This document shows positions 1-8,084 of a DNA stretch of 64,000 bases, in pieces (position 1 is the first letter of the stretch; every line of letters starts with the position of its first letter). Origin of the DNA: Pseudomonas salomonii (GTDB lineage: Bacteria; Pseudomonadota; Gammaproteobacteria; Pseudomonadales; Pseudomonadaceae); NCBI RefSeq assembly GCF_900107155.1, contig NZ_FNOX01000001.1:585233-649232 (forward strand), written 5' to 3'. Under the pieces are notes generated by a model that worked only from the letters and a program-made list of their open reading frames with translations, was not told where the DNA came from and did not search any database. The translations under genes and the position numbers were made by a program.

Positions 1-48
1 GGGTTTCTACTGTCGCGCTGGGTGGTGTTTCGCGAGCGTGACCAATGA
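1..48 (+). CDS. GtrA-family flippase, 3' end only
   Basis: The last 15 codons of a gene entering from the left edge end in ...[14 protein letters not shown]. A hydrophobic run followed by RWVF and a short basic tail is how GtrA-family (DPMS/teichoic-acid glycosylation) proteins usually end. Its TGA overlaps the ATG of the next gene (ATGA), and that gene is a GtrB-type glycosyltransferase, which supports the call. GtrA is thought to flip bactoprenol-linked glucose across the inner membrane. Only the C-terminus is visible, so the family call rests mainly on context. Confidence 0.6.
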   Translation, partial: GFLLSRWVVFRERDQ

Positions 49-1007
49 GGATCTCGCTGGTGGTGCCGCTGTACAACGAGGAGCAGGCCGTGGATGGGTT
101 TTACCGCGCGGCGCGGCAGGAGCCTTTGTTGCGCAACCATACGGTCGAGATTGTGTTTATCAACGACGGCAGCACTGACCGTACCGCCGAACGGGTCCAC
201 GCGCTCGCCATGGCTGACCGCGACGTGATGTTGATCAACTTCTCGCGCAACTTCGGCAAGGAAGCCGCCTTGTTCGCCGGGTTGGAGTACGCCACGGGTG
301 ACGCGGTGGTGCCCATGGACGTGGACTTGCAAGACCCGGTCGAGGTCGTTCCGCGATTGCTTGCCGAATGGCAAAACGGCGCCGATGTGGTGTTGGCCAA
401 ACGCCGCAACCGTGCCAGTGACGGTTACCTCAAGCGCCACACTGCTTCGCTGTTCTACCACCTGCTCAACCGCATTGCCTACACCCACATCGAGGAAAAC
501 GTCGGCGACTTCCGGCTGATGGACCGCAAGGTAGTCGACGTGATCAAGGCCCTGCCCGAGCAGCAACTGTTCATGAAAGGCGTGTTGTCCTGGGCCGGCT
601 TTACCGTGGCCATCGTCGAATACGACCGCGCCCCGCGCACTATGGGCCAGAGCAAGTTCAATGCCTGGAAACTCTGGAACCTGGCGCTGGACGGCATCAC
701 CTCATTCAGCACCTTGCCGCTGCGGCTGTGGAGTTATATCGGCGGGTGTATTTCGCTGGTGGCGTTGGTGTATGCGGGGTTTTTGATCGTCGACAAAGTG
801 TTGTTTGGCAATGACGTGCCGGGGTATCCGTCATTGATGACCGCGATTTTGTTTTTGGGCGGGGTGCAACTGATTGGGATTGGGATATTGGGGGAGTATG
901 TGGGGCGGATTTATATGGAGGCCAAGCATCGGCCGAGGTATGTCGTTAAAGATAAGGTGGTCGGGGCTGTTAGTGCGGTGCGAACAAAGGAAAAAGCACA
1001 TGAATAA
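45..1007 (+). CDS. GtrB-like family 2 bactoprenol glycosyltransferase
   Basis: 320 aa. A GT-A domain fills the first ~220 residues: PLYNEE near residue 8, INDGSTD near 39, and a DVD metal-binding motif at 92-94 followed by QDP. The C-terminal third holds two membrane helices (about 226-255 and 263-285) and ends in [18 protein letters not shown], typical of the GtrB/DPM1-like branch. Such enzymes transfer glucose from UDP-glucose to undecaprenyl phosphate on the cytoplasmic face, giving the donor for O-antigen modification. It overlaps the GtrA stop upstream by ATGA and runs 8 bp into the next gene, so the three are translationally coupled. The sugar cannot be read from sequence. Confidence 0.85.
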   Translation: MRISLVVPLYNEEQAVDGFYRAARQEPLLRNHTVEIVFINDGSTDRTAERVHALAMADRDVMLINFSRNFGKEAALFAGLEYATGDAVVPMDVDLQDPVEVVPRLLAEWQNGADVVLAKRRNRASDGYLKRHTASLFYHLLNRIAYTHIEENVGDFRLMDRKVVDVIKALPEQQLFMKGVLSWAGFTVAIVEYDRAPRTMGQSKFNAWKLWNLALDGITSFSTLPLRLWSYIGGCISLVALVYAGFLIVDKVLFGNDVPGYPSLMTAILFLGGVQLIGIGILGEYVGRIYMEAKHRPRYVVKDKVVGAVSAVRTKEKAHE

Positions 1008-2475
1008 TTCATTTTTTTGGCGTGAGTTAACGCCGCGTCAAGTAATAAGTGTGTTTTTGGCTTGCGTTTTTTTATATGCGTACCCTTTGGTAAAAGCGGA
1101 TTTCAGCTTCTATGATGATACGCTTCGCTCAAATGAGGCTGATGCGAATTGGATAGGTGAAGGACGACCGTTGATTCAGGTGTATTATCATGTTTTAAGT
1201 TTTAGTGGCTGGGTCCCTAACTTGTTTCCTTTGCAGTTAATCATTTCTTTATTGGTGATGGCGTTCGCTTTGAGACGTCTTGTGTTTTGGGGTTTTGATA
1301 AGCCGACGTTGAGCAGTTGTCTGGTGGTTTTACCGATCTTATATAATCCGTTTTTTCTGCAAAATCTCTCTTATCAGTATGATGGCTCTGCTGTTGCACT
1401 CAGTCTGGTAGCGATTATTTATGCCGTGACGTCAAACGGCGTGAGAAAGTGGAGGGCGATTATTATATCCGGAATGTGGGTAGCGATCGCGTGTGCGCTG
1501 TATCAAATATCACTCAATTTTTTTATCGTTTTTTGTTGTTTTGAATTCGTGAAGTGCGTGAGTGACCGTAAGTCCGCGGCTGAGATTTTTTCGATGATGG
1601 GTATACGGTTGGGAACGGTGGCGGTCGGTAGCCTTATCTATCTTATAAGCGTTTATCCTTTTATGCATTCAGATAGACAGGGCATGCTGTCGGTAAGCAA
1701 GGAGTCGATCATCGAGATATTCTTGCGTTCGGTGCAAGTTGCACATCAGGTGAGTACGCCCTATCCGTTGATGTTCAAAGTGCTGATGGGGGGGCTTTTT
1801 GCAGTCGCATTGTTGGGTTATTTGTGGGTAGGCAAAGAGATTTTGTACTGCAAAGGCACACGGCTGAGTAAGGGGGTGCTGATTGGGGTTTATTGTCTAA
1901 TACTACCGGTTGTGTATTTTTCGTTTTCGGGAATTGCCTTGGTTTTTGAGGTGTATAATAAGGACTATAGGACGCTGTTGGGTGTGTCTGGCGCACTGGT
2001 GTTGGTGTTTTTTTTAAGTCACAAGGTATTGGTTGATTTCAGGTGGTGGTGTGGTTTTGTATTGATGTTGCCCCTTTATTATAGTTTGTCGGTTTCATAT
2101 GGATATGGGCGAATTTTAGCTTATCAAAAAACGTATGAAGCGGCTGTTTTGACCAGTCTTGCCTATGACATTCAACACAGTGAGTTGGCCAGGGTGAAAA
2201 GTATACATATTATAAATAGCTGGATTGGCGGGGCGTCACCTGCGAGTGAAGGCCTTTATAGGGCTATGCCCGTCCTCAAGGGGGTTGTGGATTTTACATA
2301 TGTCATTCTGCCCGAGATGCTGCCGCGGGTGGGTGTGAGGAATGTCGATAGTGATGCAGATGTAATCATTGAGAGAGAACTTAAGTTGGGTATATATAAG
2401 CCTTTATTGGAAACGCAAAATTATAAACTTTATGTCGTGATGGATGATGGTTATGTCTTAATGAATCCCAGGTGA
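1000..2475 (+). CDS. GtrII-type O-antigen glucosyltransferase-like membrane protein
   Basis: 491 aa from ATG 1000 ([10 protein letters not shown]), which overlaps the 3' end of the GtrB-like gene by 8 bp. An in-frame start at 874 would overlap it by 134 bp and is unlikely. The protein is almost wholly hydrophobic, with about ten membrane spans and a soluble C-terminal tail. A short [20 protein letters not shown] segment follows the first helix, as in the glucosyltransferase GtrII/GtrC class that moves glucose from a lipid carrier to O-antigen on the periplasmic side. The coding sequence is conspicuously AT-rich, with runs of T and many TTT/TAT/ATA codons, unlike everything after 2487. These serotype-determining genes are the variable member of gtr cassettes, and the composition suggests acquisition by transfer. 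Confidence 0.7.
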   Translation: MNNSFFWRELTPRQVISVFLACVFLYAYPLVKADFSFYDDTLRSNEADANWIGEGRPLIQVYYHVLSFSGWVPNLFPLQLIISLLVMAFALRRLVFWGFDKPTLSSCLVVLPILYNPFFLQNLSYQYDGSAVALSLVAIIYAVTSNGVRKWRAIIISGMWVAIACALYQISLNFFIVFCCFEFVKCVSDRKSAAEIFSMMGIRLGTVAVGSLIYLISVYPFMHSDRQGMLSVSKESIIEIFLRSVQVAHQVSTPYPLMFKVLMGGLFAVALLGYLWVGKEILYCKGTRLSKGVLIGVYCLILPVVYFSFSGIALVFEVYNKDYRTLLGVSGALVLVFFLSHKVLVDFRWWCGFVLMLPLYYSLSVSYGYGRILAYQKTYEAAVLTSLAYDIQHSELARVKSIHIINSWIGGASPASEGLYRAMPVLKGVVDFTYVILPEMLPRVGVRNVDSDADVIIERELKLGIYKPLLETQNYKLYVVMDDGYVLMNPR

Positions 2476-2486
2476 CTTTAGTCGTT

Positions 2487-2783
2487 TTACACATCCACCA
2501 CCACCAACGTGCCATGGCTCCCGCCAAGTACGGCATGGGCAGTGCCGGCTTCCACAAGGTACATCTGGCCGGCATTTACCCGAACTTCCCGGCCGCCGAG
2601 GTTCAAGCGCAATTGACCGTCGATCACCAACAACCCTTCGTTGTAATCATGGGTTTCCTCCTGATAAGCCTGCTCATCCATACGCAACACCTTGATCCGC
2701 GCAGGGCCAACCTGGCCCAGGCGCGTGGATTTCCAGCTGTCGGGCAGTTGTGCGGCAATGGCGCTGAAGTCGAGTAACGGCAT
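2487..2783 (-). CDS. Small single-domain cupin protein
   Basis: 98 aa. The whole chain is one small beta-barrel: NEGLLVIDGQLRLNLGGREVRV in the middle, then a QMYLVEAGTAHAV stretch matching the second cupin motif (G-x5-P-x-G-x2-H-x3-N), with the terminal histidine kept. Upstream, AAGGAG lies 7 bases before the ATG. Small stand-alone cupins of this sort bind a metal and are isomerases, dioxygenases or sensors. Nothing in the sequence picks one. It faces the gtr cassette tail to tail with only 11 bp between stops, and marks the return to ordinary GC-rich coding. Confidence 0.75.
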   Translation of the reverse strand: MPLLDFSAIAAQLPDSWKSTRLGQVGPARIKVLRMDEQAYQEETHDYNEGLLVIDGQLRLNLGGREVRVNAGQMYLVEAGTAHAVLGGSHGTLVVVDV

Positions 2784-2848
2784 GTGAAGCTCCTTGTTTC
2801 AACAATGCCGTCGGTGGTCCGGTTCAGCGGTCAAGAGTGTTCGAATAT

Positions 2849-4468
2849 TTACGCAGCGGCGACTTCATGCGGCTCAAAACTGTCCGCCCGCGCCATCTGC
2901 CACATGCGCGAATAGAACTCGCCGTTCACCTCGCCGGTGAGCAACTCGCCGGGTTTGAGGAACACATGCAGCTGCGAGAACAGTTTGATTTCGGTCGCCG
3001 ACATGCGCCGCACCAAATGCTTGGCCGACAACTGCGACGGATGATCCAGGCCGGCGGCGGCGAGCATTTCCGCCAGGGCGTGCAGCGTGTTGCGGTGGAA
3101 ATTGAACACGCGCTGGGCTTTGTCGGGCACCACCAGCGCACGCTGGCGCAGCGGGTCTTGTGTAGCCACGCCCGTCGGGCATTTGTTGGTGTGGCAGCTT
3201 TGCGACTGGATGCAGCCGATGGCGAACATAAAGCCGCGCGCCGAGTTGGCCCAGTCCGCGCCGATGGCCAGCACGCTGGCGATATCGAAGGCGCTGACGA
3301 TTTTGCCGCTGGCGCCCAGCTTGATCTTGTCGCGCAGGTTCAAGCCCACCAGGGTGTTGTGCACAAACAGCAGGCCTTCACGCAGCGGCACGCCGATATG
3401 GTCGGTGAACTCCACCGGCGCGGCGCCGGTGCCACCTTCCTTGCCGTCGACCACGATAAAGTCCGGGAGAATGCCGGTTTCGAGCATGGCCTTGGCGATG
3501 CCCATGAATTCCCATGGGTGGCCCAGGCAAAACTTGAAGCCCACCGGTTTGCCGCCCGACAGTTCACGCAGTTGCGCGATGAACTGCATCATCTCAACCG
3601 GTGTGGAAAACGCGCTGTGGCGCGACGGCGAGATGCAGTCCTCGCCCATCATGATGCCGCGCGTCTCGGCGATTTCCTGGGTGACTTTGTGCTTGGGCAG
3701 GATGCCGCCATGGCCGGGTTTGGCGCCCTGGCTCATCTTGATTTCGATCATGCGCACTTGCGGGTTCTGTGCCTGCACGGCAAAACGTTCCGGGTCGAAA
3801 CGGCCGTCGCTGGTGCGGCAGCCGAAGTAACCGCTGCCCAGTTCCCAGGTCAGGTCGCCGCCGTTTTCGCGGTGGTAGGGGCTGATGCTGCCTTCGCCGG
3901 TGTCATGGGCAAAGTTGCCGAGCCTGGCGCCTTGGTTGAGGGCACGAATCGCATTGGCGCTCAACGAGCCGAAGCTCATGGCCGAGATGTTGAACACCGA
4001 GGCCGAGTAGGGTTGGGTGCACTGCGGGCCGCCGACCATCACGCGAAAGGCGCTGGGGTCGCTGAGCGGCGCCGGGCGCATGGAATGGCCGATAAACTCA
4101 AAGCCCGACTGGTACACGTCGATCAGGGTGCCGAAGGGTTTGTCGGCGGTTTCGTTCTTGGCGCGCGAGTAGACCAGCGAGCGCTGAGCGCGGGAAAAGG
4201 GCAGGGCGTCGCTGTCGGATTCGAGCAGGTACTGGCGGATCTCCGGGCGGATGGCTTCCACCAGGTAACGGATATTGCCCAGGATCGGGTAGTTGCGGCG
4301 TACCGCGTGGGGGCTTTGCAGCAGGTCGAAAAGGCCGATCAGGCTGAGGACGCCGGTGACCACGGTGATGGGCCACAGCCACTCATGTTCGATAAAAGGG
4401 AGGCTGGCGAGGGTAAAAATGACGCACACGGCAAAGAAGGCGTAACGGCTTAATAACGACAGGCTCAT
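2849..4468 (-). CDS. Membrane-anchored FMN-dependent glutamate-synthase-family protein
   Basis: 539 aa. Two hydrophobic helices at the N-terminus (about 8-26 and 31-49) precede a complete glutamate-synthase central FMN domain: FNISAMSFGSLSANAI, GEGSISPYH, MSQGAKPGHGGILP, VVDGKEGGTGAAP and FCLGHPWEF. Near residue 410 is CIQSQSCHTNKCPTG, the C-x5-C-x4-C ligand set of the [3Fe-4S] cluster. It lacks the glutaminase and C-terminal GXGXG domains of GltB, so it is not by itself a glutamate synthase. Stand-alone proteins like this are widespread and of unclear function, possibly membrane-linked flavin oxidoreductases. AAGGAAA precedes the start. Confidence 0.82.
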   Translation of the reverse strand: MSLSLLSRYAFFAVCVIFTLASLPFIEHEWLWPITVVTGVLSLIGLFDLLQSPHAVRRNYPILGNIRYLVEAIRPEIRQYLLESDSDALPFSRAQRSLVYSRAKNETADKPFGTLIDVYQSGFEFIGHSMRPAPLSDPSAFRVMVGGPQCTQPYSASVFNISAMSFGSLSANAIRALNQGARLGNFAHDTGEGSISPYHRENGGDLTWELGSGYFGCRTSDGRFDPERFAVQAQNPQVRMIEIKMSQGAKPGHGGILPKHKVTQEIAETRGIMMGEDCISPSRHSAFSTPVEMMQFIAQLRELSGGKPVGFKFCLGHPWEFMGIAKAMLETGILPDFIVVDGKEGGTGAAPVEFTDHIGVPLREGLLFVHNTLVGLNLRDKIKLGASGKIVSAFDIASVLAIGADWANSARGFMFAIGCIQSQSCHTNKCPTGVATQDPLRQRALVVPDKAQRVFNFHRNTLHALAEMLAAAGLDHPSQLSAKHLVRRMSATEIKLFSQLHVFLKPGELLTGEVNGEFYSRMWQMARADSFEPHEVAAA

Positions 4469-4497
4469 ACGGGTTTCCTTGGGTTCGGACTCATCGG

Positions 4498-5262
4498 CTA
4501 GGCGTTTTGCGCCTGAAGAAAGATCGAGAACAGCTCCGACTGGGATTTGATCCCCAGCTTGCTGTACATGTGTTTCTTATGGACTTTCACGGTTTCAACA
4601 GAGATTTCCAGCTTACGGGCGATCTCCTTGCTGGAGCAACCGCTGAGCATCAAGCGGCCCACATCCAGCTCGCGGGCGGTGAGTTGAGCGCCCCAATCAT
4701 CCTTTTGAATCGGCGGCTGCGGCGCGCTCACCTGGTTCAGTTCATGGGGCAGGCGCTGGCGCAGCAGGCTCAACACCCAAGGCTGGATCAGTGACAGCAG
4801 GGCAATTTGCTGTGGGTCAAAACGCTGTTTTGAGCCCAGCGACAGGCACAGGGTGCGCCCGTCCGGCAGGTGGCAATTGAACTGGATTTCATCGGCCACC
4901 ACGTTCAGGCGAAAGTAGCGCTGGTAGTACTCGGTCAGCTCGAAATGCTCCGGTGCCACTTCCGCCAGGCGCAACAGGCCGGTGCGCGGGTGTTCGCGGC
5001 TGGCGATGTAGAACGGGTCAAGCAGGTACAGGCCGTTGAGGTAGTCCTGGAACAGAGGGTCCGGCGCGCCGTCGGCGCCTGGGCATTCGGCGAACACCAG
5101 CGGGCGGTGCTCATTGCTGAACAGCAAGGCGACCCAACTGTCGGACGGCACGTACTGGTCCAACAGCCGCACCAGTTGGGTCCAGAAGTTGGGCTGGTCC
5201 AGGGCGTCTATCATTTGCCCCACCGAACGGTGCCAGGCGATGTCTTGCAGCGTCATGCTCAT
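4498..5262 (-). CDS. LuxR-family transcriptional regulator
   Basis: 254 aa from ATG 5262 (MSMTLQDIAW), with AGGGG 8 bases upstream. The in-frame TTG one codon earlier is less likely. The C-terminal ~65 residues are a standard LuxR helix-turn-helix: LTARELDVGRLMLSGCSSKEIARKL followed by ETVKVHKKHMYSKLG. The first ~170 residues have no receiver aspartate pocket and lack the conserved WxxxY..D/W/G set expected of acyl-homoserine-lactone binding, so the ligand is unknown. It is divergent from the amidase at 5356, about 93 bp apart, and probably controls that amidase and the following permease; the sequence itself does not prove this. Confidence 0.8.
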   Translation of the reverse strand: MSMTLQDIAWHRSVGQMIDALDQPNFWTQLVRLLDQYVPSDSWVALLFSNEHRPLVFAECPGADGAPDPLFQDYLNGLYLLDPFYIASREHPRTGLLRLAEVAPEHFELTEYYQRYFRLNVVADEIQFNCHLPDGRTLCLSLGSKQRFDPQQIALLSLIQPWVLSLLRQRLPHELNQVSAPQPPIQKDDWGAQLTARELDVGRLMLSGCSSKEIARKLEISVETVKVHKKHMYSKLGIKSQSELFSIFLQAQNA

Positions 5263-5355
5263 CAATCTACCCCTATCGGGTTACCCCGGCCGCGTAATTC
5301 CCTGGCCGGTGTTGGCTGCGCATACTGCGGCACGGATAAAGAACAAGGAATACCC

Positions 5356-6177
5356 ATGAAGGTCGAAATTGCCCAATTGGCAGGCCGCGATAACGCTACA
5401 GCTTACAACCTTGAGCGCGCCTTGGCGGCCATTGCTGCGTGCGCCGCCGACACGCAACTGATCGTCTTCCCGGAAACCCACTTAATGGGCTTCCCGTCGG
5501 CCGAGACCGTCGCCGCGATCGCCGAACCGGTAGACGGCCCCACCGTACACGCGGTTATCCAGGCGGCCCGTGCGCGCAATATTGCCGTGGTTATCGGCAT
5601 GGCCGAGCACGACGATGGCCAGTTCTATAACACCACCTTGCTGATCACCCCCGAAGGCATCGCCCTGCGTTATCGCAAGACCCACCTGTGGGCTTCGGAT
5701 CGTGGCGTGTTCACCGCCGGAGATCGTTACGCCACCTGCCTGTGGAACGGCGTGCGCGTCGGCCTGCTGATCTGCTACGACATCGAGTTCCCGGAAACCG
5801 CCCGCGCCCTGGCGCAGTTGGGCGCCGAACTGCTGATCGTCACCAACGGCAACATGGACCCGTATGGCCCCACGCATCGCACCGCAATCATGGCCCGCGC
5901 CCAGGAAAACCAGGCGTTTGCGCTGATGGTCAACCGGGTCGAAGACGGCGACGGCGACCTGTTGTTCGCCGGCGGCAGCGCGCTGGTGGACCCGATCGGC
6001 ACCTTGCTGTTTGAAGCCGGGCGTGAGGAAGGGCAATTCGCCGTCGAGCTGGATCTCGACCAATTGGTGGCGGCTCGAAAGGACTACCGCTACCTGGATG
6101 ACCAGCGCTTGAAATTGCCCGGCGAGGTGATTGAGCACAGCGATGGGACGCGCGAACTCCTGATCCCCCGGCACTGA
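5356..6177 (+). CDS. ramA: Nitrilase-family amidase (RamA-like carbon-nitrogen hydrolase)
   Basis: 273 aa. ATG 5356 (MKVEIAQLAG) was chosen because the longer open frame antisense to the LuxR gene has no family similarity. The nitrilase triad is clear: Glu40 in VFPETHL, Lys108 in RYRKTHLW and Cys140 in LICYDIEFPE. The chain closely resembles, from memory, the R-stereoselective amidase RamA of Pseudomonas sp. MCI3434, including the C-terminal RLKLPGEVIEHSDGTRELLIP block. These cytoplasmic enzymes hydrolyse carboxamides to acid plus ammonia. The LuxR regulator is divergent and an APC permease follows after a repeat, suggesting uptake and hydrolysis of an amide or amino-acid derivative. The enzyme class is well supported, the substrate is not. 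Confidence 0.8.
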   Translation: MKVEIAQLAGRDNATAYNLERALAAIAACAADTQLIVFPETHLMGFPSAETVAAIAEPVDGPTVHAVIQAARARNIAVVIGMAEHDDGQFYNTTLLITPEGIALRYRKTHLWASDRGVFTAGDRYATCLWNGVRVGLLICYDIEFPETARALAQLGAELLIVTNGNMDPYGPTHRTAIMARAQENQAFALMVNRVEDGDGDLLFAGGSALVDPIGTLLFEAGREEGQFAVELDLDQLVAARKDYRYLDDQRLKLPGEVIEHSDGTRELLIPRH

Positions 6178-6178
6178 T

Positions 6179-6292
6179 GATCGTTCCCACGCTCTGCGTG
6201 GGAATGCCTGCGGTGACGCTCTGCGTCACGACGTTCAAGAGCCGACGCAGAGCGTCCTGGGCTGTATTCCCACGCGGAGCGTGGGAACGATC
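6179..6292. repeat. Composite palindromic repeat (GATCGTTCCCACGC family), copy 1
   Basis: It starts just after the amidase stop. The outer ends are inverted copies of GATCGTTCCCACGCTCTGCG, each itself a near-palindromic hairpin (GTTCCCACGC...GCGTGGGAA). Between them sit two shorter palindromes of the GACGCTCTGCGTC type. Full-length relatives with the same order are at 19554-19667 and 27968-28074, and a shortened one at 49794-49865. Intergenic position, mobility and nested dyads fit a REPIN-like element. Confidence 0.85.
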
Positions 6293-6365
6293 AATCATAA
6301 AAATAGTTTGCGCTTCACCGACTTCAGTTCTGCCATAAATCTAATAATTCAGCGGAGAATCGCTC

Positions 6366-7691
6366 ATGGCTCGTTTGCAACGCACCCTGTCGTTAGGGTC
6401 GGTGGTGCTGTTTGGCATCGCCTATATGACGCCGATCATTGTGCTTGGCACCTTCGGCATCCTCGCGCAATCCACCGGCGGCATGGTGCCGGCCGCGTAT
6501 CTTGCGGCGCTGGTGGCGATGTTCTTTACCGCCATGAGCTACGGGCGCATGGCCCAGGCCTTCCCGGTGGCCGGTTCCGCCTACAGCTATGTGCGCAAGG
6601 CCATCAGCCCCAAGCTGGGTTTTATCGCCGGTTGGGCGGTGTTGCTCGACTACCTGTTCCTGCCCATGGCCATCTGGCTGATCGGCGCTGCGTACCTGCA
6701 TTCGGCGTTCCCGACGGTGCCGCAGTGGGTGTGGGTGCTGGCGTTTATCGGCATCACCACGGCAATCAATATCATCGGCTTGAAGCTCGCCAACGGCATC
6801 AACGCGCTGCTGATGCTGGTGCAGTTTCTGGTGCTGATCGCATTCGTCGCGCTGTGCATCCACTACATCGGCGGTGACGCGAGCAAGCCACTGTGGACGC
6901 TTGCACCCTTTTTCAACGGCCAGATGCACATGCCGCTGATCATGAGCGGCGCGGCCATCGCCTGTTATTCGTTCCTGGGCTTTGACGCGGTCAGTACCCT
7001 CACCGAAGAAACCCGCGACCCACGCCGCACCATCCCACGGGCGATCATGCTGATCACCTTGATCGGCGGGCTGATCTTCGTGGGGGTGTCGTACTTCGTG
7101 CAGATCGCCCACCCGTCGTTTGAGTTTGCCGATGTGGACTCGGCGGCCTATGAGATTGCCCGCAACCTGGGCGGTGACCTGTTTGTGTCGATCTTCCTGA
7201 TCGGGCTGATCGTCGGCCAGTTCGCCTCGGGGCTGTCGGCCCAGGCCAGCGGTTCGCGCCTGTTATTTGCCATGGGCCGTGACGGCGTGTTGCCCAAGTC
7301 ATTCTTCGGCACCTTGCATGCGCGCTTCGGCACGCCGGTCAACAGCATCCTGTTGTGTGCGCTGGTGGCCTTGCTGGCGTTGAAGCTTGACGTGACCACC
7401 TCGACTTCGTTCATTAACTTCGGTGCGTTCCTGGCGTTCAGCCTGGTGAACCTGTCGGTGATCTTTCACTACTGGATCGGCGCCAAAGCGCGCGGTGTGC
7501 GTGAGGTGATCCTGTTTCTGATCTTCCCGACCATCGGCCTGTTGGCGGACCTGTGGCTGATGATCAGCCTCGATCAACTGGCGATTTACCTGGGCGCGGT
7601 GTGGTTGGCGATTGGCGTGGTTTACCTGGGCTTCCTCACACGCGGTTTCTCAAAGCAACCGCCGGAAATGGACTTTCAGGAAGCGGCATAG
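6366..7691 (+). CDS. APC-family amino-acid/polyamine permease
   Basis: 441 aa with twelve predicted membrane helices. The APC signature region is near the N-terminus: SLGSVVLFGIAYMTPIIVLGTFGILAQSTGGMVPAAYL, then MSYGRMAQAFPVAGSAYSYV. GFDAVSTLTEETRDPRRTIPRAI in the middle is the family's conserved cytoplasmic loop. Length is normal for the AAT/PuuP-like branch. GGAG stands about 9 bases before the ATG. It lies downstream of the amidase on the same strand, separated by the repeat at 6179-6292, and may bring in that enzyme's substrate. Candidate substrates are amino acids or polyamines such as putrescine; the sequence does not decide. Confidence 0.85.
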   Translation: MARLQRTLSLGSVVLFGIAYMTPIIVLGTFGILAQSTGGMVPAAYLAALVAMFFTAMSYGRMAQAFPVAGSAYSYVRKAISPKLGFIAGWAVLLDYLFLPMAIWLIGAAYLHSAFPTVPQWVWVLAFIGITTAINIIGLKLANGINALLMLVQFLVLIAFVALCIHYIGGDASKPLWTLAPFFNGQMHMPLIMSGAAIACYSFLGFDAVSTLTEETRDPRRTIPRAIMLITLIGGLIFVGVSYFVQIAHPSFEFADVDSAAYEIARNLGGDLFVSIFLIGLIVGQFASGLSAQASGSRLLFAMGRDGVLPKSFFGTLHARFGTPVNSILLCALVALLALKLDVTTSTSFINFGAFLAFSLVNLSVIFHYWIGAKARGVREVILFLIFPTIGLLADLWLMISLDQLAIYLGAVWLAIGVVYLGFLTRGFSKQPPEMDFQEAA

Positions 7692-7743
7692 AAGCGGCCG
7701 GCCTATTCTTATTGCAATCGGTTCTCGTTTGGGCGCATGATTT

Positions 7744-7760
7744 GTGTTACTGTATAACAC
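7744..7760. promoter_or_regulatory. Candidate Zur box
   Basis: GTGTTACTGTATAACAC is a near-perfect 17-bp dyad 31 bp before the L31-type-B start. Its sequence and place match Zur operators, which shut such zinc-free paralogues off when zinc is plentiful. It is called from the palindrome and the gene context, not from footprint data. Confidence 0.65.
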
Positions 7761-7791
7761 TTAAATTGCACCCAGACGCCCCGGAGGCCTT

Positions 7792-8064
7792 ATGAAAGCT
7801 GGTATCCATCCCGACTACCGTACCGTGCTGTTCCACGACACCGCCGCCGACGTGTTCTTTCTGATCGGCTCCACCGCCGACAGCGACCGCACCCATACGC
7901 ACAGCGACGGCAACACTTACCCGTACATCCCGCTCGATGTGTCCAGCGCCTCGCACCCGATCTACACCGGCCAGCAGCGCAAGACCCAGGTCGAAGGCCG
8001 GATTGCCGGGTTCAACAAGCGTTTCGCTTCGTTTGGGTCCAGCCCGAAAAAGGCGGATGCATAA
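7792..8064 (+). CDS. rpmE2: Type B 50S ribosomal protein L31, zinc-independent
   Basis: 90 aa. The N-terminus [20 protein letters not shown] and the motif [25 protein letters not shown] are diagnostic of L31. The chain contains no cysteine at all, so it lacks the zinc-ribbon CxxC pair of the housekeeping L31. Such C-minus paralogues replace the zinc form in ribosomes during zinc starvation and free its zinc. The palindrome at 7744-7760 is a likely Zur operator, which fits this role. The gene stands alone between the APC permease and the convergent kinase at 8085. Confidence 0.95.
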   Translation: MKAGIHPDYRTVLFHDTAADVFFLIGSTADSDRTHTHSDGNTYPYIPLDVSSASHPIYTGQQRKTQVEGRIAGFNKRFASFGSSPKKADA

Positions 8065-8084
8065 CCCTGACTCGGCGGCGTGCC

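Noticed and set aside
2837..4453. 538-codon open frame antisense to the FMN glutamate-synthase-like gene
   Set aside because: Its translation has no domain and is rich in His/Ala/Arg/Val from reading GC-rich codons backwards. The opposite strand encodes a full family match.
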